Source: Lacibacter luteus | GTDB taxonomy: Bacteria > Bacteroidota > Bacteroidia > Chitinophagales > Chitinophagaceae | Direction of reading: 5' to 3' | Length of the DNA stretch: 64,000 bases | Assembly (NCBI RefSeq): GCF_004118265.1 | Contig: NZ_SDHW01000008.1 | Coordinates: 124,001 to 188,000 of the forward strand | Shown here: positions 26,557 through 35,400 of the stretch, piece by piece | Layout of the letters: the number at the start of each line of letters is the position of its first letter | Numbering within the stretch: position 1 is the first letter of the stretch | Position numbers and translations under genes: made by a program | The notes under the pieces: model-generated | What the model was told of the DNA's origin: nothing | Database searches by the model: none | What the model saw: the letters and a program-made list of their open reading frames with translations, nothing else

Positions 26557-27666
26557 ATGACCCGTTCACTTAGCCAGAAGTTCCGTTTTTTTACATTCGT
26601 CTGCATTGCATTGCTGGCGTATGTACACGGCTACAACCTGGAGAACGGCTATCTTGCTCCCTTCAGTTCGGTAGAAGAACCATTAACCATTACTACCTTT
26701 TTCGAGTATTTTGTTGCAAACGGTTTACTGCGGTTTCGTATACCAATGTTGTTTATGATTTCGGGTTACCTCTATGCAACATACGATCATCGTCCATATT
26801 TGCAACAGGTAAAAAACCGTTTCCGCACCTTGCTTGTTCCTTACTTTGTGTGGAGTGCATTGGGTTTATTGTTTACATTTTTGCTGCAACAGTTTCCATA
26901 CACTGCAAATATTGTTTACGAAGCAGGTATCGATCAGTTGGGCGATAACAGGCCGTATACAGCTATTGGTTGGAATGGAGTAATTGAACGTTGGTTGCTT
27001 GCACCCATTGCTTACCAATTGTGGTTTATTGTTGCTTTGTTTGTATTTAATCTTTTATACCCTGCAATACGGTGGTTGGTATTAAAAATTCCATACATCT
27101 GGTTGCCGTTTACATTCCTTTTGTTTTTTGTTTCTATTGTAAATATGCCGTTTATTGATTTCAGGGGATTGTTTTTCTTTTCGCTGGGTGTATGGATTCA
27201 GAAACGGAATTTTTCATTGGAAAAAGAACCGCAATGGTTTAGTCTTGGTCTTGCATTAATTGTGTTCATCGGCTTCTCAATTATTAAAACATTTATGGCC
27301 TTTGAGCTGGAGCCAAACACACCGCAAACATGGACGGTACTGATTTTTATGTACCAGGTAGCTGTACTTGCCGGTATTATGAGTATGTGGTTTGGAGCCG
27401 ATCGTGTAATAAAATGGTTCCTGAGTAAACGATGGTACCACAGCATCAGCAGCTATTCGTTTTTTATTTTTGGCATACATGTTCCATTACTGCCGTATAT
27501 GATGCAATGGGCAGTAATGAACACAGCAATGATTCCCAATTACCGTTTACTCTGTTACCTGTTTGTACCATTATTAACATTGAGTATTTGTGCCGCTGCA
27601 GGTATGTTGCTGCATCGTTTTCTTCCAAAGGTCTACGGATTTTTGACAGGTGGCCGTGGCTTCTGA
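26557..27666 (+). CDS. Membrane acyltransferase, acyltransferase-3 family
   Basis: A 369-residue polytopic membrane protein with about 10 hydrophobic segments, of the acyltransferase-3 (OafA/YrhL/NolL) family that O-acylates surface sugars. Family marks are the early His in LLAYVHGYNL, the RFRIPMLFMISGYLYA stretch and VKNRFRTLLVPYFVWSALG. It starts 5 bases after the kinase stop and is clearly cotranscribed with it. That suggests the signalling system acts on, or senses, envelope modification. The acyl donor and acceptor are unknown. Confidence 0.85.
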   Translation: MTRSLSQKFRFFTFVCIALLAYVHGYNLENGYLAPFSSVEEPLTITTFFEYFVANGLLRFRIPMLFMISGYLYATYDHRPYLQQVKNRFRTLLVPYFVWSALGLLFTFLLQQFPYTANIVYEAGIDQLGDNRPYTAIGWNGVIERWLLAPIAYQLWFIVALFVFNLLYPAIRWLVLKIPYIWLPFTFLLFFVSIVNMPFIDFRGLFFFSLGVWIQKRNFSLEKEPQWFSLGLALIVFIGFSIIKTFMAFELEPNTPQTWTVLIFMYQVAVLAGIMSMWFGADRVIKWFLSKRWYHSISSYSFFIFGIHVPLLPYMMQWAVMNTAMIPNYRLLCYLFVPLLTLSICAAAGMLLHRFLPKVYGFLTGGRGF

Positions 27667-27673
27667 TAACTTA

Positions 27674-27687
27674 CACATGTTTATGTG
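27674..27687 (+). promoter_or_regulatory. CACAT-N4-ATGYG operator, site 3
   Basis: CACATGTTTATGTG is a perfect 5+5 palindrome. The -7 box TACTTTTG is at 27711-27718, so the centre is about 44 bp before the expected start of the response-regulator mRNA. This suggests autoregulation. Confidence 0.65.
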
Positions 27688-27736
27688 ATGGATGGCAAAT
27701 GGCCTTCCTGTACTTTTGTAGAAATAAAAAATCAAT

Positions 27737-28369
27737 ATGATTAAAGTAATGCTGTACGAGGATAATCCGCAGTTGCGTGAAGGATTAACGATGTTGATTG
27801 ATGGCAGCGATGGATTTACAGTATTGGCTTCTTACAAAAACTGTGATAATGTTACCGATGAAGTTGCAGCCTGGAACCCCGATGTAATTTTGATGGATAT
27901 AGACATGCCCGGCACCAATGGGATTGAAGGGCTAAAAAAAATACGGGCTACAAACGGCAACGTAAAAATTTTAATGCTCACTGTTTTTGATGATAACAAA
28001 AATGTATTTGATGCAATAAGAAACGGAGCCAACGGCTATGTGTTAAAGAAAACGCCGCCTGCAAAACTGCTGGAGTATATACAGGAAGGAGCGAGTGGTG
28101 GAGCACCAATGACGGCTTCTATTGCAACACAGGTATTGAAAATGTTTTCGCAGATAACACCATCGCAAAATGAAGATTATAATTTAAGCGATCGTGAAAA
28201 GCAGGTGTTGCAATTGCTGGTAGATGGGTACAGTTATAAAATGATCGCTTCAGAAATGTTTATCTCCATCGATACTGTTCGCAGCCATATTAAAAAGATC
28301 TACGAGAAGCTTCACGTTAATTCCAAAAGCGAAGCAGTGGCAAAAGCATTTAAAGATAAATTATTGTAA
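27737..28369 (+). CDS. NarL/FixJ-type response regulator
   Basis: A 210-residue response regulator: a receiver domain (1-~120) with phospho-acceptor Asp54 in DVILMDIDMPG, acidic residues in YEDN and Lys in VKILMLTVFDD; then a LuxR/GerE DNA-binding domain (~145-205; LSDREKQVLQLLVDGYSYKMIASEMFISIDTV). It is the natural partner of the HisKA_3 kinase two genes upstream. It has its own promoter with the shared palindrome (27674-27687). LuxR-type regulators bind as dimers to palindromes of this size, so it is my preferred candidate for the protein that binds all the CACAT-N4-ATGYG sites. Confidence 0.93.
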   Translation: MIKVMLYEDNPQLREGLTMLIDGSDGFTVLASYKNCDNVTDEVAAWNPDVILMDIDMPGTNGIEGLKKIRATNGNVKILMLTVFDDNKNVFDAIRNGANGYVLKKTPPAKLLEYIQEGASGGAPMTASIATQVLKMFSQITPSQNEDYNLSDREKQVLQLLVDGYSYKMIASEMFISIDTVRSHIKKIYEKLHVNSKSEAVAKAFKDKLL

Positions 28370-28387
28370 CAGCGATTGTCTGTTGGT

Positions 28388-28421
28388 AAGCAGCCCCGGT
28401 TATGTCGGGGCTGCTTTTTTA
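28388..28421 (+). terminator. Intrinsic terminator after response regulator
   Basis: AAGCAGCCCCG pairs perfectly with CGGGGCTGCTT around GTTATGT, followed by TTTTA. It lies 19 bases past the stop. Confidence 0.88.
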
Positions 28422-28453
28422 TATCCTCATTTCAACCAACAAATTCAACAGCT

Positions 28454-28467
28454 CACACAGTTATGCG
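28454..28467 (+). promoter_or_regulatory. CACAT-N4-ATGYG operator, site 4 (degenerate)
   Basis: CACACAGTTATGCG matches the pattern with one change in the left arm. A degenerate -7 box, TATCTTCA (28492-28499), lies at the same distance as at the better sites. No annotated gene follows for 200 bases, only a 32-codon frame at 28533. Confidence 0.4.
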
Positions 28468-28532
28468 ATTGATTTGTGTGTTGCTGCAATCTATCTTCAC
28501 ATCAGTTACGTTAATACATTAAACCATGTTTT

Positions 28533-28631
28533 ATGAACGATCTGATGTGGACGCATATTTATGTTGTAGCAACAGGCAGCAGCGTTCGTTACCTGCTAAT
28601 CAACTGTACAGGTAATCCCGAAAATAACTGA
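28533..28631 (+). CDS. Possible 32-residue peptide
   Basis: An ATG-to-TGA frame of 32 codons with a hydrophobic middle (THIYVVATGSSVRYLLINC). It fills the otherwise unexplained stretch between the terminator and the Crp-type gene. It begins 79 bp after the first base of operator site 4, the same operator-to-start distance as at sites 1, 2 and 7 (73-78 bp). There is no other evidence, and the region could equally be a small RNA or a long leader of the next gene. Confidence 0.2.
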   Translation: MNDLMWTHIYVVATGSSVRYLLINCTGNPENN

Positions 28632-28673
28632 AGCTTCTTTATGCTGTAAGCTTCATTGCCTATCTTTAGTGCA

Positions 28674-29252
28674 ATGGAAATTACTTTGCTGCAACAGTTT
28701 GTACAACAGATTTCTCCTTTGCCACAGGAAGAACTGGAAAGGTTTACTGCTAACTGGCAACCGCTTACTGTTAAGCGTAAAACCATTCTTACCGCAGCAG
28801 GAGAAACCGAACGTTACCTGTATTTTGTATTGGAAGGTGTGCAGCGTGCTTTTTACATCGGCGACGAAAACAAAGAAGCAACAATTGTATTTACTTATCC
28901 GCCTTCGTTTAGCGGTGTGGCCGATAGTTTTCTTACACAAACGCCATCGCTTTATTTTCTCGAAACAATTACAGCCAGCAGGTTTCTGCGTTTGCCTTAT
29001 GATGAAGTGGAAGCCATGCGTAAATCATCTCCACTCATTCAGCAGTTGTTGTTTAAAGCCACAGCGTTTGCATTAAAAGGTGCATTGCAACGCCACATCG
29101 AGCTTCAGTGTTTCAGTAATGAAGAAAAGTTTAAAACACTGTTGAAACGTAGTCCGCACATACTCAACCTTGTTCCGCACAAATACATCGCTTCTTACCT
29201 CGGTATGGATGCCACCAACTTCAGCAAATTGCTTGGTTCTGTAAAAATCTGA
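28674..29252 (+). CDS. Crp/Fnr-family regulator (cNMP-binding domain)
   Basis: A 192-residue transcription factor with a cyclic-nucleotide-binding-like barrel (LTVKRKTILTAAGETERYLYFVLEG; IVFTYPPSFSGVADSFLTQ) and a C-terminal helical part ending IASYLGMDATNFSKLLGSVKI. The final helix-turn-helix is recognisable but short, as in many Bacteroidota members. The ATG at 28674 is chosen over an upstream TTG. A -7-like TATCTTTA (28661-28668) lies six bases before it, so its mRNA may be leaderless. Targets are unknown; it is an alternative candidate for binding the local palindromes. Confidence 0.85.
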   Translation: MEITLLQQFVQQISPLPQEELERFTANWQPLTVKRKTILTAAGETERYLYFVLEGVQRAFYIGDENKEATIVFTYPPSFSGVADSFLTQTPSLYFLETITASRFLRLPYDEVEAMRKSSPLIQQLLFKATAFALKGALQRHIELQCFSNEEKFKTLLKRSPHILNLVPHKYIASYLGMDATNFSKLLGSVKI

Positions 29253-29325
29253 TTCCGGTAAATCTTGGTTTTTACCAAGAATGCTTTCTGCCGTTCTGTT
29301 GAAATTTGTTTAAAATTAAAAAACA

Positions 29326-29916
29326 ATGAAACAGATTAACAGCAACAGCTTGCTTGAGCTTTTACAAAACGATGTGCGGGAGCTGCTGTTGCAATGCAGC
29401 CAATTGCAAAACACAGATGTTGCCTGGTTAACAACGCAGCCTGCTGCAGGAAAGTGGAGTGTGGCACATGTGCTGGAGCATCTCAATATTTATGCACGTT
29501 ACTATATCAATGCCATTGAGCAGAAATTACATTTAAATCAATCGGGTGCCAACCTTGTGTTTACACCCGGCTGGCTGGGGAACTATTTTACACAGCTGAT
29601 GAAGCCTGCGTCAGATAATAGTTTAAAGTCGAAAATGAAATCACCGGCGAATGCAGTACCATCTGCTCAACCCGATGCCTTGGCCATGTTGCAGGAGTTC
29701 ATCAATCATCAACATCATTTACTTAACCTTTTGCAAATAGCCCGTACTGCTAACCTCGATTACATTCGTGTGGCTACCACCCTCAGCAAATTAATTACGT
29801 TAAAACTGGGCGATACCTTCCGGTTTTTTATTGCACATGAGCAACGTCATTTTTTGCAGATCAAAAGCACATTACAAGTGGTAGGGCCTGTTGTTGCTGA
29901 CCTGCAGGAGAGATGA
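29326..29916 (+). CDS. DinB-family protein
   Basis: A 196-residue four-helix-bundle protein of the DinB/YfiT superfamily, cytoplasmic, probably a metal-dependent thiol transferase or hydrolase. The metal-binding histidines are visible: SVAHVLEHLNIYARYY near residues 45-60 and FFIAHEQRHFLQIKSTL near the end. The exact reaction is not known for this subgroup. It lies between the Crp-type gene and the S41 peptidase, 73 bases after the former. No operator palindrome precedes it. Confidence 0.85.
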   Translation: MKQINSNSLLELLQNDVRELLLQCSQLQNTDVAWLTTQPAAGKWSVAHVLEHLNIYARYYINAIEQKLHLNQSGANLVFTPGWLGNYFTQLMKPASDNSLKSKMKSPANAVPSAQPDALAMLQEFINHQHHLLNLLQIARTANLDYIRVATTLSKLITLKLGDTFRFFIAHEQRHFLQIKSTLQVVGPVVADLQER

Positions 29917-29958
29917 TGTAATAGTTTGCCACATCATCTCAGCCAGCCATCTTATTTT

Positions 29959-29972
29959 CACATGTTCATGTG
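29959..29972 (+). promoter_or_regulatory. CACAT-N4-ATGYG operator, site 5
   Basis: CACATGTTCATGTG is a perfect 5+5 palindrome. The -7 box TACATTTG is at 29997-30004, placing the centre about 45 bp before the expected start of the S41 peptidase mRNA. Confidence 0.65.
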
Positions 29973-30017
29973 GCCAAGGCAACTGTTCAACAATACTACA
30001 TTTGGAAAAAGAAATGT

Positions 30018-31319
30018 ATGAAACAGCTTTTTAACCTTATCATCTTTTGTTTTGTTCTGCTTTCATCATCTAACGCACAAATTACAGCACAACAAAAAAA
30101 AGAAGCTGTAGACAGTGTAGTGAAATTGATGAATGAGCGTTACATATTTCCTGAAACAGCCAAACAAATCGAACTTTTCCTGCGCAGGCAGCAGGTCGCT
30201 AATGTTTACGAAAGCATTACCGATGGTAACAGCTTTGCGGCCAAACTCACCAATGATGTCCGCAGTATTTGTAACGATAAACATGTAACTGTCCGGTACT
30301 CACCCGAAGTGTTACCTGTAAGCCGTGGAAACATGATGCAGATATCGGAAGAGGAACGAAATGGCTATGCAGAATTTTTGCGGTTGGAAAATTATGGTGT
30401 AACAAAGCTTGAGGTGCTGAAAGGAAATATCGGCTACATCGATTTTAAATTTTTATGCGGTACAGAATACGCAGGCGAATTTTATGCAGCCATGATGAAC
30501 TATGTGCAACACACCGATGCACTCATTATCGACTTTCGTAAATGCGGCGGTGCCATGAGTGATAATGTGATCCCTTTTCTCTGCAGTTATTTTTTCGCAG
30601 ATAAAACACATCTTAACGATCTCTACTGGCGTGATGGAAATTTTACACAGCAAACATGGACACAGGTGGTGGTGCCGGGTAAAAAATACCTCAATAAGCC
30701 TGTCTACATCTTAACCAGTGGAAGAACTTTTTCAGGTGCAGAAGAAATGGCCTATGATCTTAAAAATTTAAAACGTGCAACGATCATGGGTGAAGTAACA
30801 GGAGGCGGCGCCAATCCGGGTGGTTCAATTAATGTTACCTCTCACTTCAATATGTTTTTGCCAATCGGCAGGGCAATCAACCCCATTACAAAAACAAACT
30901 GGGAAGCAGTAGGAGTACAACCCGATACACTTATTCAATCAAGACTGGCTTTGCACAAAGCGCATTTGCTTGCTATGCAACAAAGCATGCAAACAACTAC
31001 CAATGCACAATGGAAAGATGAATTAAAGCGGTTGATTGCAGAGCATGAAACACAGGTGCCGCAATTGGTGAAAGTAACGTTCCGGCTAAAAGGTTATCCA
31101 ACAGCAAAAAATATTGTAGTTGCAGGTGGTTTCAACGATTGGTCTGTTTCTGCTGCAAAAATGAAAAAGACAGGTAACGAGTGGATAGTGGAAACAGAAG
31201 CTGAGCCAGGCAAACATCTGTACAAATTTGTGGTAGATGGTGAATGGATCCTTGATCCGGCAAACAAACAAAGAGCATGGGAGAATGGGTATGAGAACTC
31301 TGTTGTGGTTGTAAAATAA
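30018..31319 (+). CDS. S41-family peptidase with C-terminal CBM48-like domain
   Basis: A 433-residue secreted protein. A signal peptide (MKQLFNLIIFCFVLLSSSNA) precedes an N-terminal helical domain and an S41 (C-terminal processing/tricorn-like) protease core; the nucleophile would be the Ser in TSGRTFSGAEEMAYDLK, and the substrate loop NVTSHFNMFLPIGRAINP is also typical. The last ~85 residues are an AMPK/glycogen-binding-like E-set domain (VTFRLKGYPTAKNIVVAGGFNDWS...YKFVVDGEWILDP). No PDZ domain is seen. The ATG at 30018 is used because it gives the signal peptide; a GTG/TTG-type extension would not. Operator site 5 controls it, so it belongs to the presumed regulon. Confidence 0.88.
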   Translation: MKQLFNLIIFCFVLLSSSNAQITAQQKKEAVDSVVKLMNERYIFPETAKQIELFLRRQQVANVYESITDGNSFAAKLTNDVRSICNDKHVTVRYSPEVLPVSRGNMMQISEEERNGYAEFLRLENYGVTKLEVLKGNIGYIDFKFLCGTEYAGEFYAAMMNYVQHTDALIIDFRKCGGAMSDNVIPFLCSYFFADKTHLNDLYWRDGNFTQQTWTQVVVPGKKYLNKPVYILTSGRTFSGAEEMAYDLKNLKRATIMGEVTGGGANPGGSINVTSHFNMFLPIGRAINPITKTNWEAVGVQPDTLIQSRLALHKAHLLAMQQSMQTTTNAQWKDELKRLIAEHETQVPQLVKVTFRLKGYPTAKNIVVAGGFNDWSVSAAKMKKTGNEWIVETEAEPGKHLYKFVVDGEWILDPANKQRAWENGYENSVVVVK

Positions 31320-31377
31320 TTTTTCAAAGCCAGTAACATTGTTTTCAGCAGAGCGTATATAAACAAACAAAATGATT

Positions 31378-31391
31378 CACATATTTATGCG
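31378..31391 (+). promoter_or_regulatory. CACAT-N4-ATGYG operator, site 6
   Basis: CACATATTTATGCG, followed by ATTGTGATTGG, is nearly identical to site 1. It lies 118 bp upstream of site 7, before the same gene, so it may be an auxiliary site. Confidence 0.5.
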
Positions 31392-31495
31392 ATTGTGATT
31401 GGACGGAAAATTAAAGAGTTTTACAAAGTCATAATCAAGTAGAAATTACAGTTGCTAACCAAACACCATTCAGCAAGTTTTCAATTACTCTTTTT

Positions 31496-31509
31496 CACAT
31501 ATTCATGTG
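31496..31509 (+). promoter_or_regulatory. CACAT-N4-ATGYG operator, site 7
   Basis: CACATATTCATGTG lies 60 bp upstream of the lipoprotein ATG. The -7-like box GAAATTTG (31533-31540) puts its centre about 44 bp before the expected transcription start. Confidence 0.6.
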
Positions 31510-31568
31510 GTTGTAATGGCAGAACAAAAAACGAAATTTGCAAACCTTATCATCATTAAACCTTTAGT

Positions 31569-32354
31569 ATGAAATTCAACCTTGGTAAAGCAGTATGGCT
31601 GCTTGTGATTACCGTTAGTGCTTCTTCCTTTTTCATTTCCTGCAAAAAACCAACTTCCGAACCTTTACCCGTTACAAAAATTAAAACAGTTGTATCAACA
31701 GACGATGAGCTGATTTTTGAATACAACAGCAACGGCACAGTAAAAACAGTACAGTTGCGAAACAGTTTTGTTACATCGGGCGATCTGGTTAATTACCAGG
31801 TTCATTATAACCAACAGGGAAAAATAAGTGAAATTATTTCGGATGAAGATATCCGCATTGTACCTGTTTATGTGGAGGGCAAATTAAAAGAAGCTGCTTT
31901 TAAAACATTGGCTGGTGATCTCTTGCTGCAAACAGATTATGCGTACCTCGATGAGCGGTTAAAAACAATCACCATCACAACAGCTGCAGGTCAGCCATGG
32001 ATGCGTTTCGGATTTGATTACAACGCTCAGGGAAATATTGCCAAAACATCTTTTTTTGTACAGGATCCTTTAAACCCGAATCAGTTTATTTCAAGTGGTA
32101 CAGTTGCTTATACCTACGACGCTAAAATTAATCCGCTGAATGAAGTAAACGATGTGTTGCACCTGTTGTGGTTAGCTGTTAACCCGAATAATATTTTAAG
32201 CGAAATACATAAAGACAGAGATGGTTTGCTGGAAGAAACAGTTAACTACAACTATCAATATCATTCCAATAACACACCTAAGTCGGCTGTAATGCAATCG
32301 ACAGTTCCGGGACAGGCAACAGAAAATGTTCAGTTGTTCTTTGTTTATTTCTAA
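31569..32354 (+). CDS. Lipoprotein, DUF4595-like
   Basis: A 261-residue predicted lipoprotein: signal peptide MKFNLGKAVWLLVITVSASS followed by the lipobox FFISC (Cys25). The rest has short strand repeats such as EYNSNGTVKTVQLRN and DYNAQGNIAKTSFF, recalling the YD/RHS-like repeats of DUF4595 lipoproteins; I cannot assign a function. It is probably on the outer membrane or periplasmic face. Two copies of the shared palindrome lie upstream, one at the usual distance, which places it in the presumed kinase/response-regulator regulon. Confidence 0.75.
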   Translation: MKFNLGKAVWLLVITVSASSFFISCKKPTSEPLPVTKIKTVVSTDDELIFEYNSNGTVKTVQLRNSFVTSGDLVNYQVHYNQQGKISEIISDEDIRIVPVYVEGKLKEAAFKTLAGDLLLQTDYAYLDERLKTITITTAAGQPWMRFGFDYNAQGNIAKTSFFVQDPLNPNQFISSGTVAYTYDAKINPLNEVNDVLHLLWLAVNPNNILSEIHKDRDGLLEETVNYNYQYHSNNTPKSAVMQSTVPGQATENVQLFFVYF

Positions 32355-32382
32355 CTTTTTTTCAGCATACAGTAGTTGGTAT

Positions 32383-32411
32383 CGCCCGGGTAGTTTTGCC
32401 CGGGCTTTTTA
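32383..32411 (+). terminator. Intrinsic terminator between converging genes
   Basis: GCCCGGG pairs with CCCGGGC around a loop containing TAGTTTTG, followed by TTTTT. Its tail overlaps the stop codon of the convergent FG-GAP gene. Confidence 0.8.
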
Positions 32412-35400
32412 ATTGGCAAGTGTAAATCTTGCCGATTGCGAACCAAAAGAACTGCCAAAATAATATTCTTCTTTCCGTTGTTTGCCATTCTTTAATTGTA
32501 CAAGTTTGTTTGTTGTTGCAATTTCAACAGGAGCAGTTGATCTTGTTTGTTTTAAATGGAATAATCGTAAGCGTCCCTGGTTTTGTGCTGCAACAACTGC
32601 AATTGATCCATTATAAGGAAACTGTATCAACGATCGGGCATTGCCCGGCACAAGAATACCACTTTGTAAAATAGGTAAAGGTTTAAAGTTGCCTGCGCCA
32701 TCGCCTTGTAATAACAATCCGTTCGATGCATCAATGCGTCCCTGGTTCGGATGCATATCGTAAAGATTTCCTGTAAGCAGAATATCCATATTGCCATCTG
32801 TATTGTAATCGTTCACAGCCATACCAAATACCGAGCTGAATTGGGCCTGCACAGGAAGTGTATGTACTTCAAAATTAAACTTGCCTTTGTTTTCGATCCA
32901 TACAGATGCAAGTGTTGTAACCGTTAATTTCAATTCGTTCTCCCGGTTAAAATTGCTCAACATTTTTTCCATGTCGGCATTGGCGTATGTATTGTAAACA
33001 GGAAAAAACTTTTTAATGGAAGGAATTTCATCTGCCAGCTGATCACGGTATGCAACAGGAAATTCTTTAACAGGTCCATGCAGTGTTGCAGGTTTCCATA
33101 TGCTTAACAACACATCGTAACGGCCATTGCCATCGTAATCGTTGCTGTATGCATGCATCGGTTGCTTTTCTGTTGCATGATAGTAACCATTGTTGCCAAA
33201 GTTGCCTGCAACATAATCCATGTCGCCATCATTATCCATGTCGGCTGCTGTAATACTGTTCCACCAGCCCGTTAAAGCATCGGTTGAAGTTTGTTGCAGT
33301 ACAAGTGTTCCTTTATCGTTACGGAAAAAACGAATGCCCATCCAGTAACCTGTAACAAGCAGATCTGCATCGCCATCATTATCAACATCGCTCCAGGCTG
33401 CATCGGTTACCATGCCGATGCTTGTTAATTCCGGCGCCACTTTAGCAGTAACTCTTTCAAAAGTGATGACTCCTTTTTTACTGTTGTTGCGCAGGAGAAA
33501 ACTTGTTTCTGCTTTTGGATATTCACCTGGCACAGCTTTGCCTCCAACAAATAAATCAACATCACCATCTCCATCATAATCGGCACCTTTTACACAAGAC
33601 TTGCTGTTTGTGAGAAGAGGAAGCGCTATACTGTCGTACACAAAAACTGCATTGCCGTTATTGATAAACAAACGATCGGCATAGCCAACACTGTTCTTAG
33701 GTAATTCGTTACCACCGCTGCAGAAATATACATCCAGATCTTTATCGCCATCTGCATCAAATAAACAGATGCCTGCATCATCGGCTGCTTGTTTAGTTGT
33801 TGTAAGCAGTTGTTTAGTGAACTGATGATTGCTTTGCTGCAGGTAAACAACAGGAGGTTCGGGTAAGCTGCCGGCAATAATAATATCGCTTAAACCATCT
33901 CCATTTAAATCGCCTGCTGCCATAGCCGGACCTGATTGTGAAAGCTTGAAAGGCAGCTGACGTTGTGTATTAAAATCTACATAATCGTATTCGTTGTGAA
34001 AAAAATCTAAACCTGTTTGTGAGGTGATGTTACTGAACAGATTGGTAACTGCAATGGATGCCTGTACTTCGTTATCGGGTTGTGCATTGGCCGATTGACT
34101 GATGGTGATTGTTTGATTCGTTACCACATCTTTCACTACTTCTTTTTTACCATTGGGCCAGTAAACAACTATGGAATCAATTTTAGCAATACTATCTAAA
34201 CCAAAGTGCAGAATGTTTTCGGTTGAGCTCATGTAACCATGGTAAGGTGTATTTTCTGCAACCTGTTCTCCTCCTTTGTACATGAGTTTTACAAATACAC
34301 CAATGCCGTTGATGTTGGATGTATCGCCACGGAAACGAATGCGGAGATAATTCTTTCTTTGTTGGGCTTCGTTGAGTTTGTTTTCAAGCAAACTTGCTTC
34401 CATGTTGGTATTGTTGATGATCACATCCAGATCGCCATCATTGTCAAAATCTGCAGTGGCAATACCGGCAGAGTAGGTGGGTATGTTCCAGCCCCATGCC
34501 AATGTTTGATCGCTGAAGGTTAAGTTGCCATTGTTACGATAGATGTAATTACTGATCTGGACCGGAGGCTGCCGTTGAATTAACTCTTCAATACTTGTTG
34601 CAGTTTGCGATTCTCTGTAAGCAACAAAATCAAGATCGGTAACATCTTTCGGTAAACCATTCGTCGTCATCAGATCTTTATAACCGTCATTGTCTGCATC
34701 GGCTAATAAGGCAGCCCAACTCCAATCGGTATTGGCAATGCCGGCGAGGTAAGCAATTTCGCTGAACACAGGTGCACCAATCGTATCATTTTCTGTTAAA
34801 CGTGGCCCCTGGTTTAGCTGCAGTGTATTACGTACAAGCTGGTAAGGAAAACCAAACTGCGTGGAATATTGATACCAGTTGTAATCAACCGGATTAAACA
34901 TCATCTTCTGCCGGTAATTATCTTCCGGCATCATATCCATTTCAACAATATCGAGCAGGCCATCGTTGTTAATATCACCTGCGTCGTTGCCCATTGCATT
35001 TAAACTGCTGTGTTTAAAATACTCGTTGTTGCGGTTGGTGAATGTGCCGTTTTTATTGTTGATGTAAAGGATGTTTCCGCTGAGGTAATCGTTGCTGATG
35101 TAAATGTCTTTCCAGCCATCACGGTTAATATCAAGCACACTTATACCAAGGCCATTACCTTCCCACAAAATGCCGGCTTCTTTTGTAACGTTGGTAAACA
35201 CCGGATGCTTTAGTGTATCATTCCAATCGTTGCGAAATAAAATATCGTTGGTAAAACCGCTGCCATCATTTTTAATTTTTCGAAAATTGTTCGGAAACTC
35301 CTGGTTCAGATCGTTCACTACAAGGTATACATCAAGGTCGCCATCGTTATCATAATCGAAAAAATTAGCCATATGTGTACTAACGGTGTCAATCAAACCA

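Noticed and set aside
28552-28566. CGCATATTTATGTTG as an eighth operator
   Set aside because: Both arms are degraded, and no -7 box lies at the conserved distance; it falls within the possible 32-codon frame.
31427-31443. AGTCATAATCAA also found at 47708-47719
   Set aside because: Only two copies, without symmetry or constant position; they resemble half of the TATGA site but lack the other arm.
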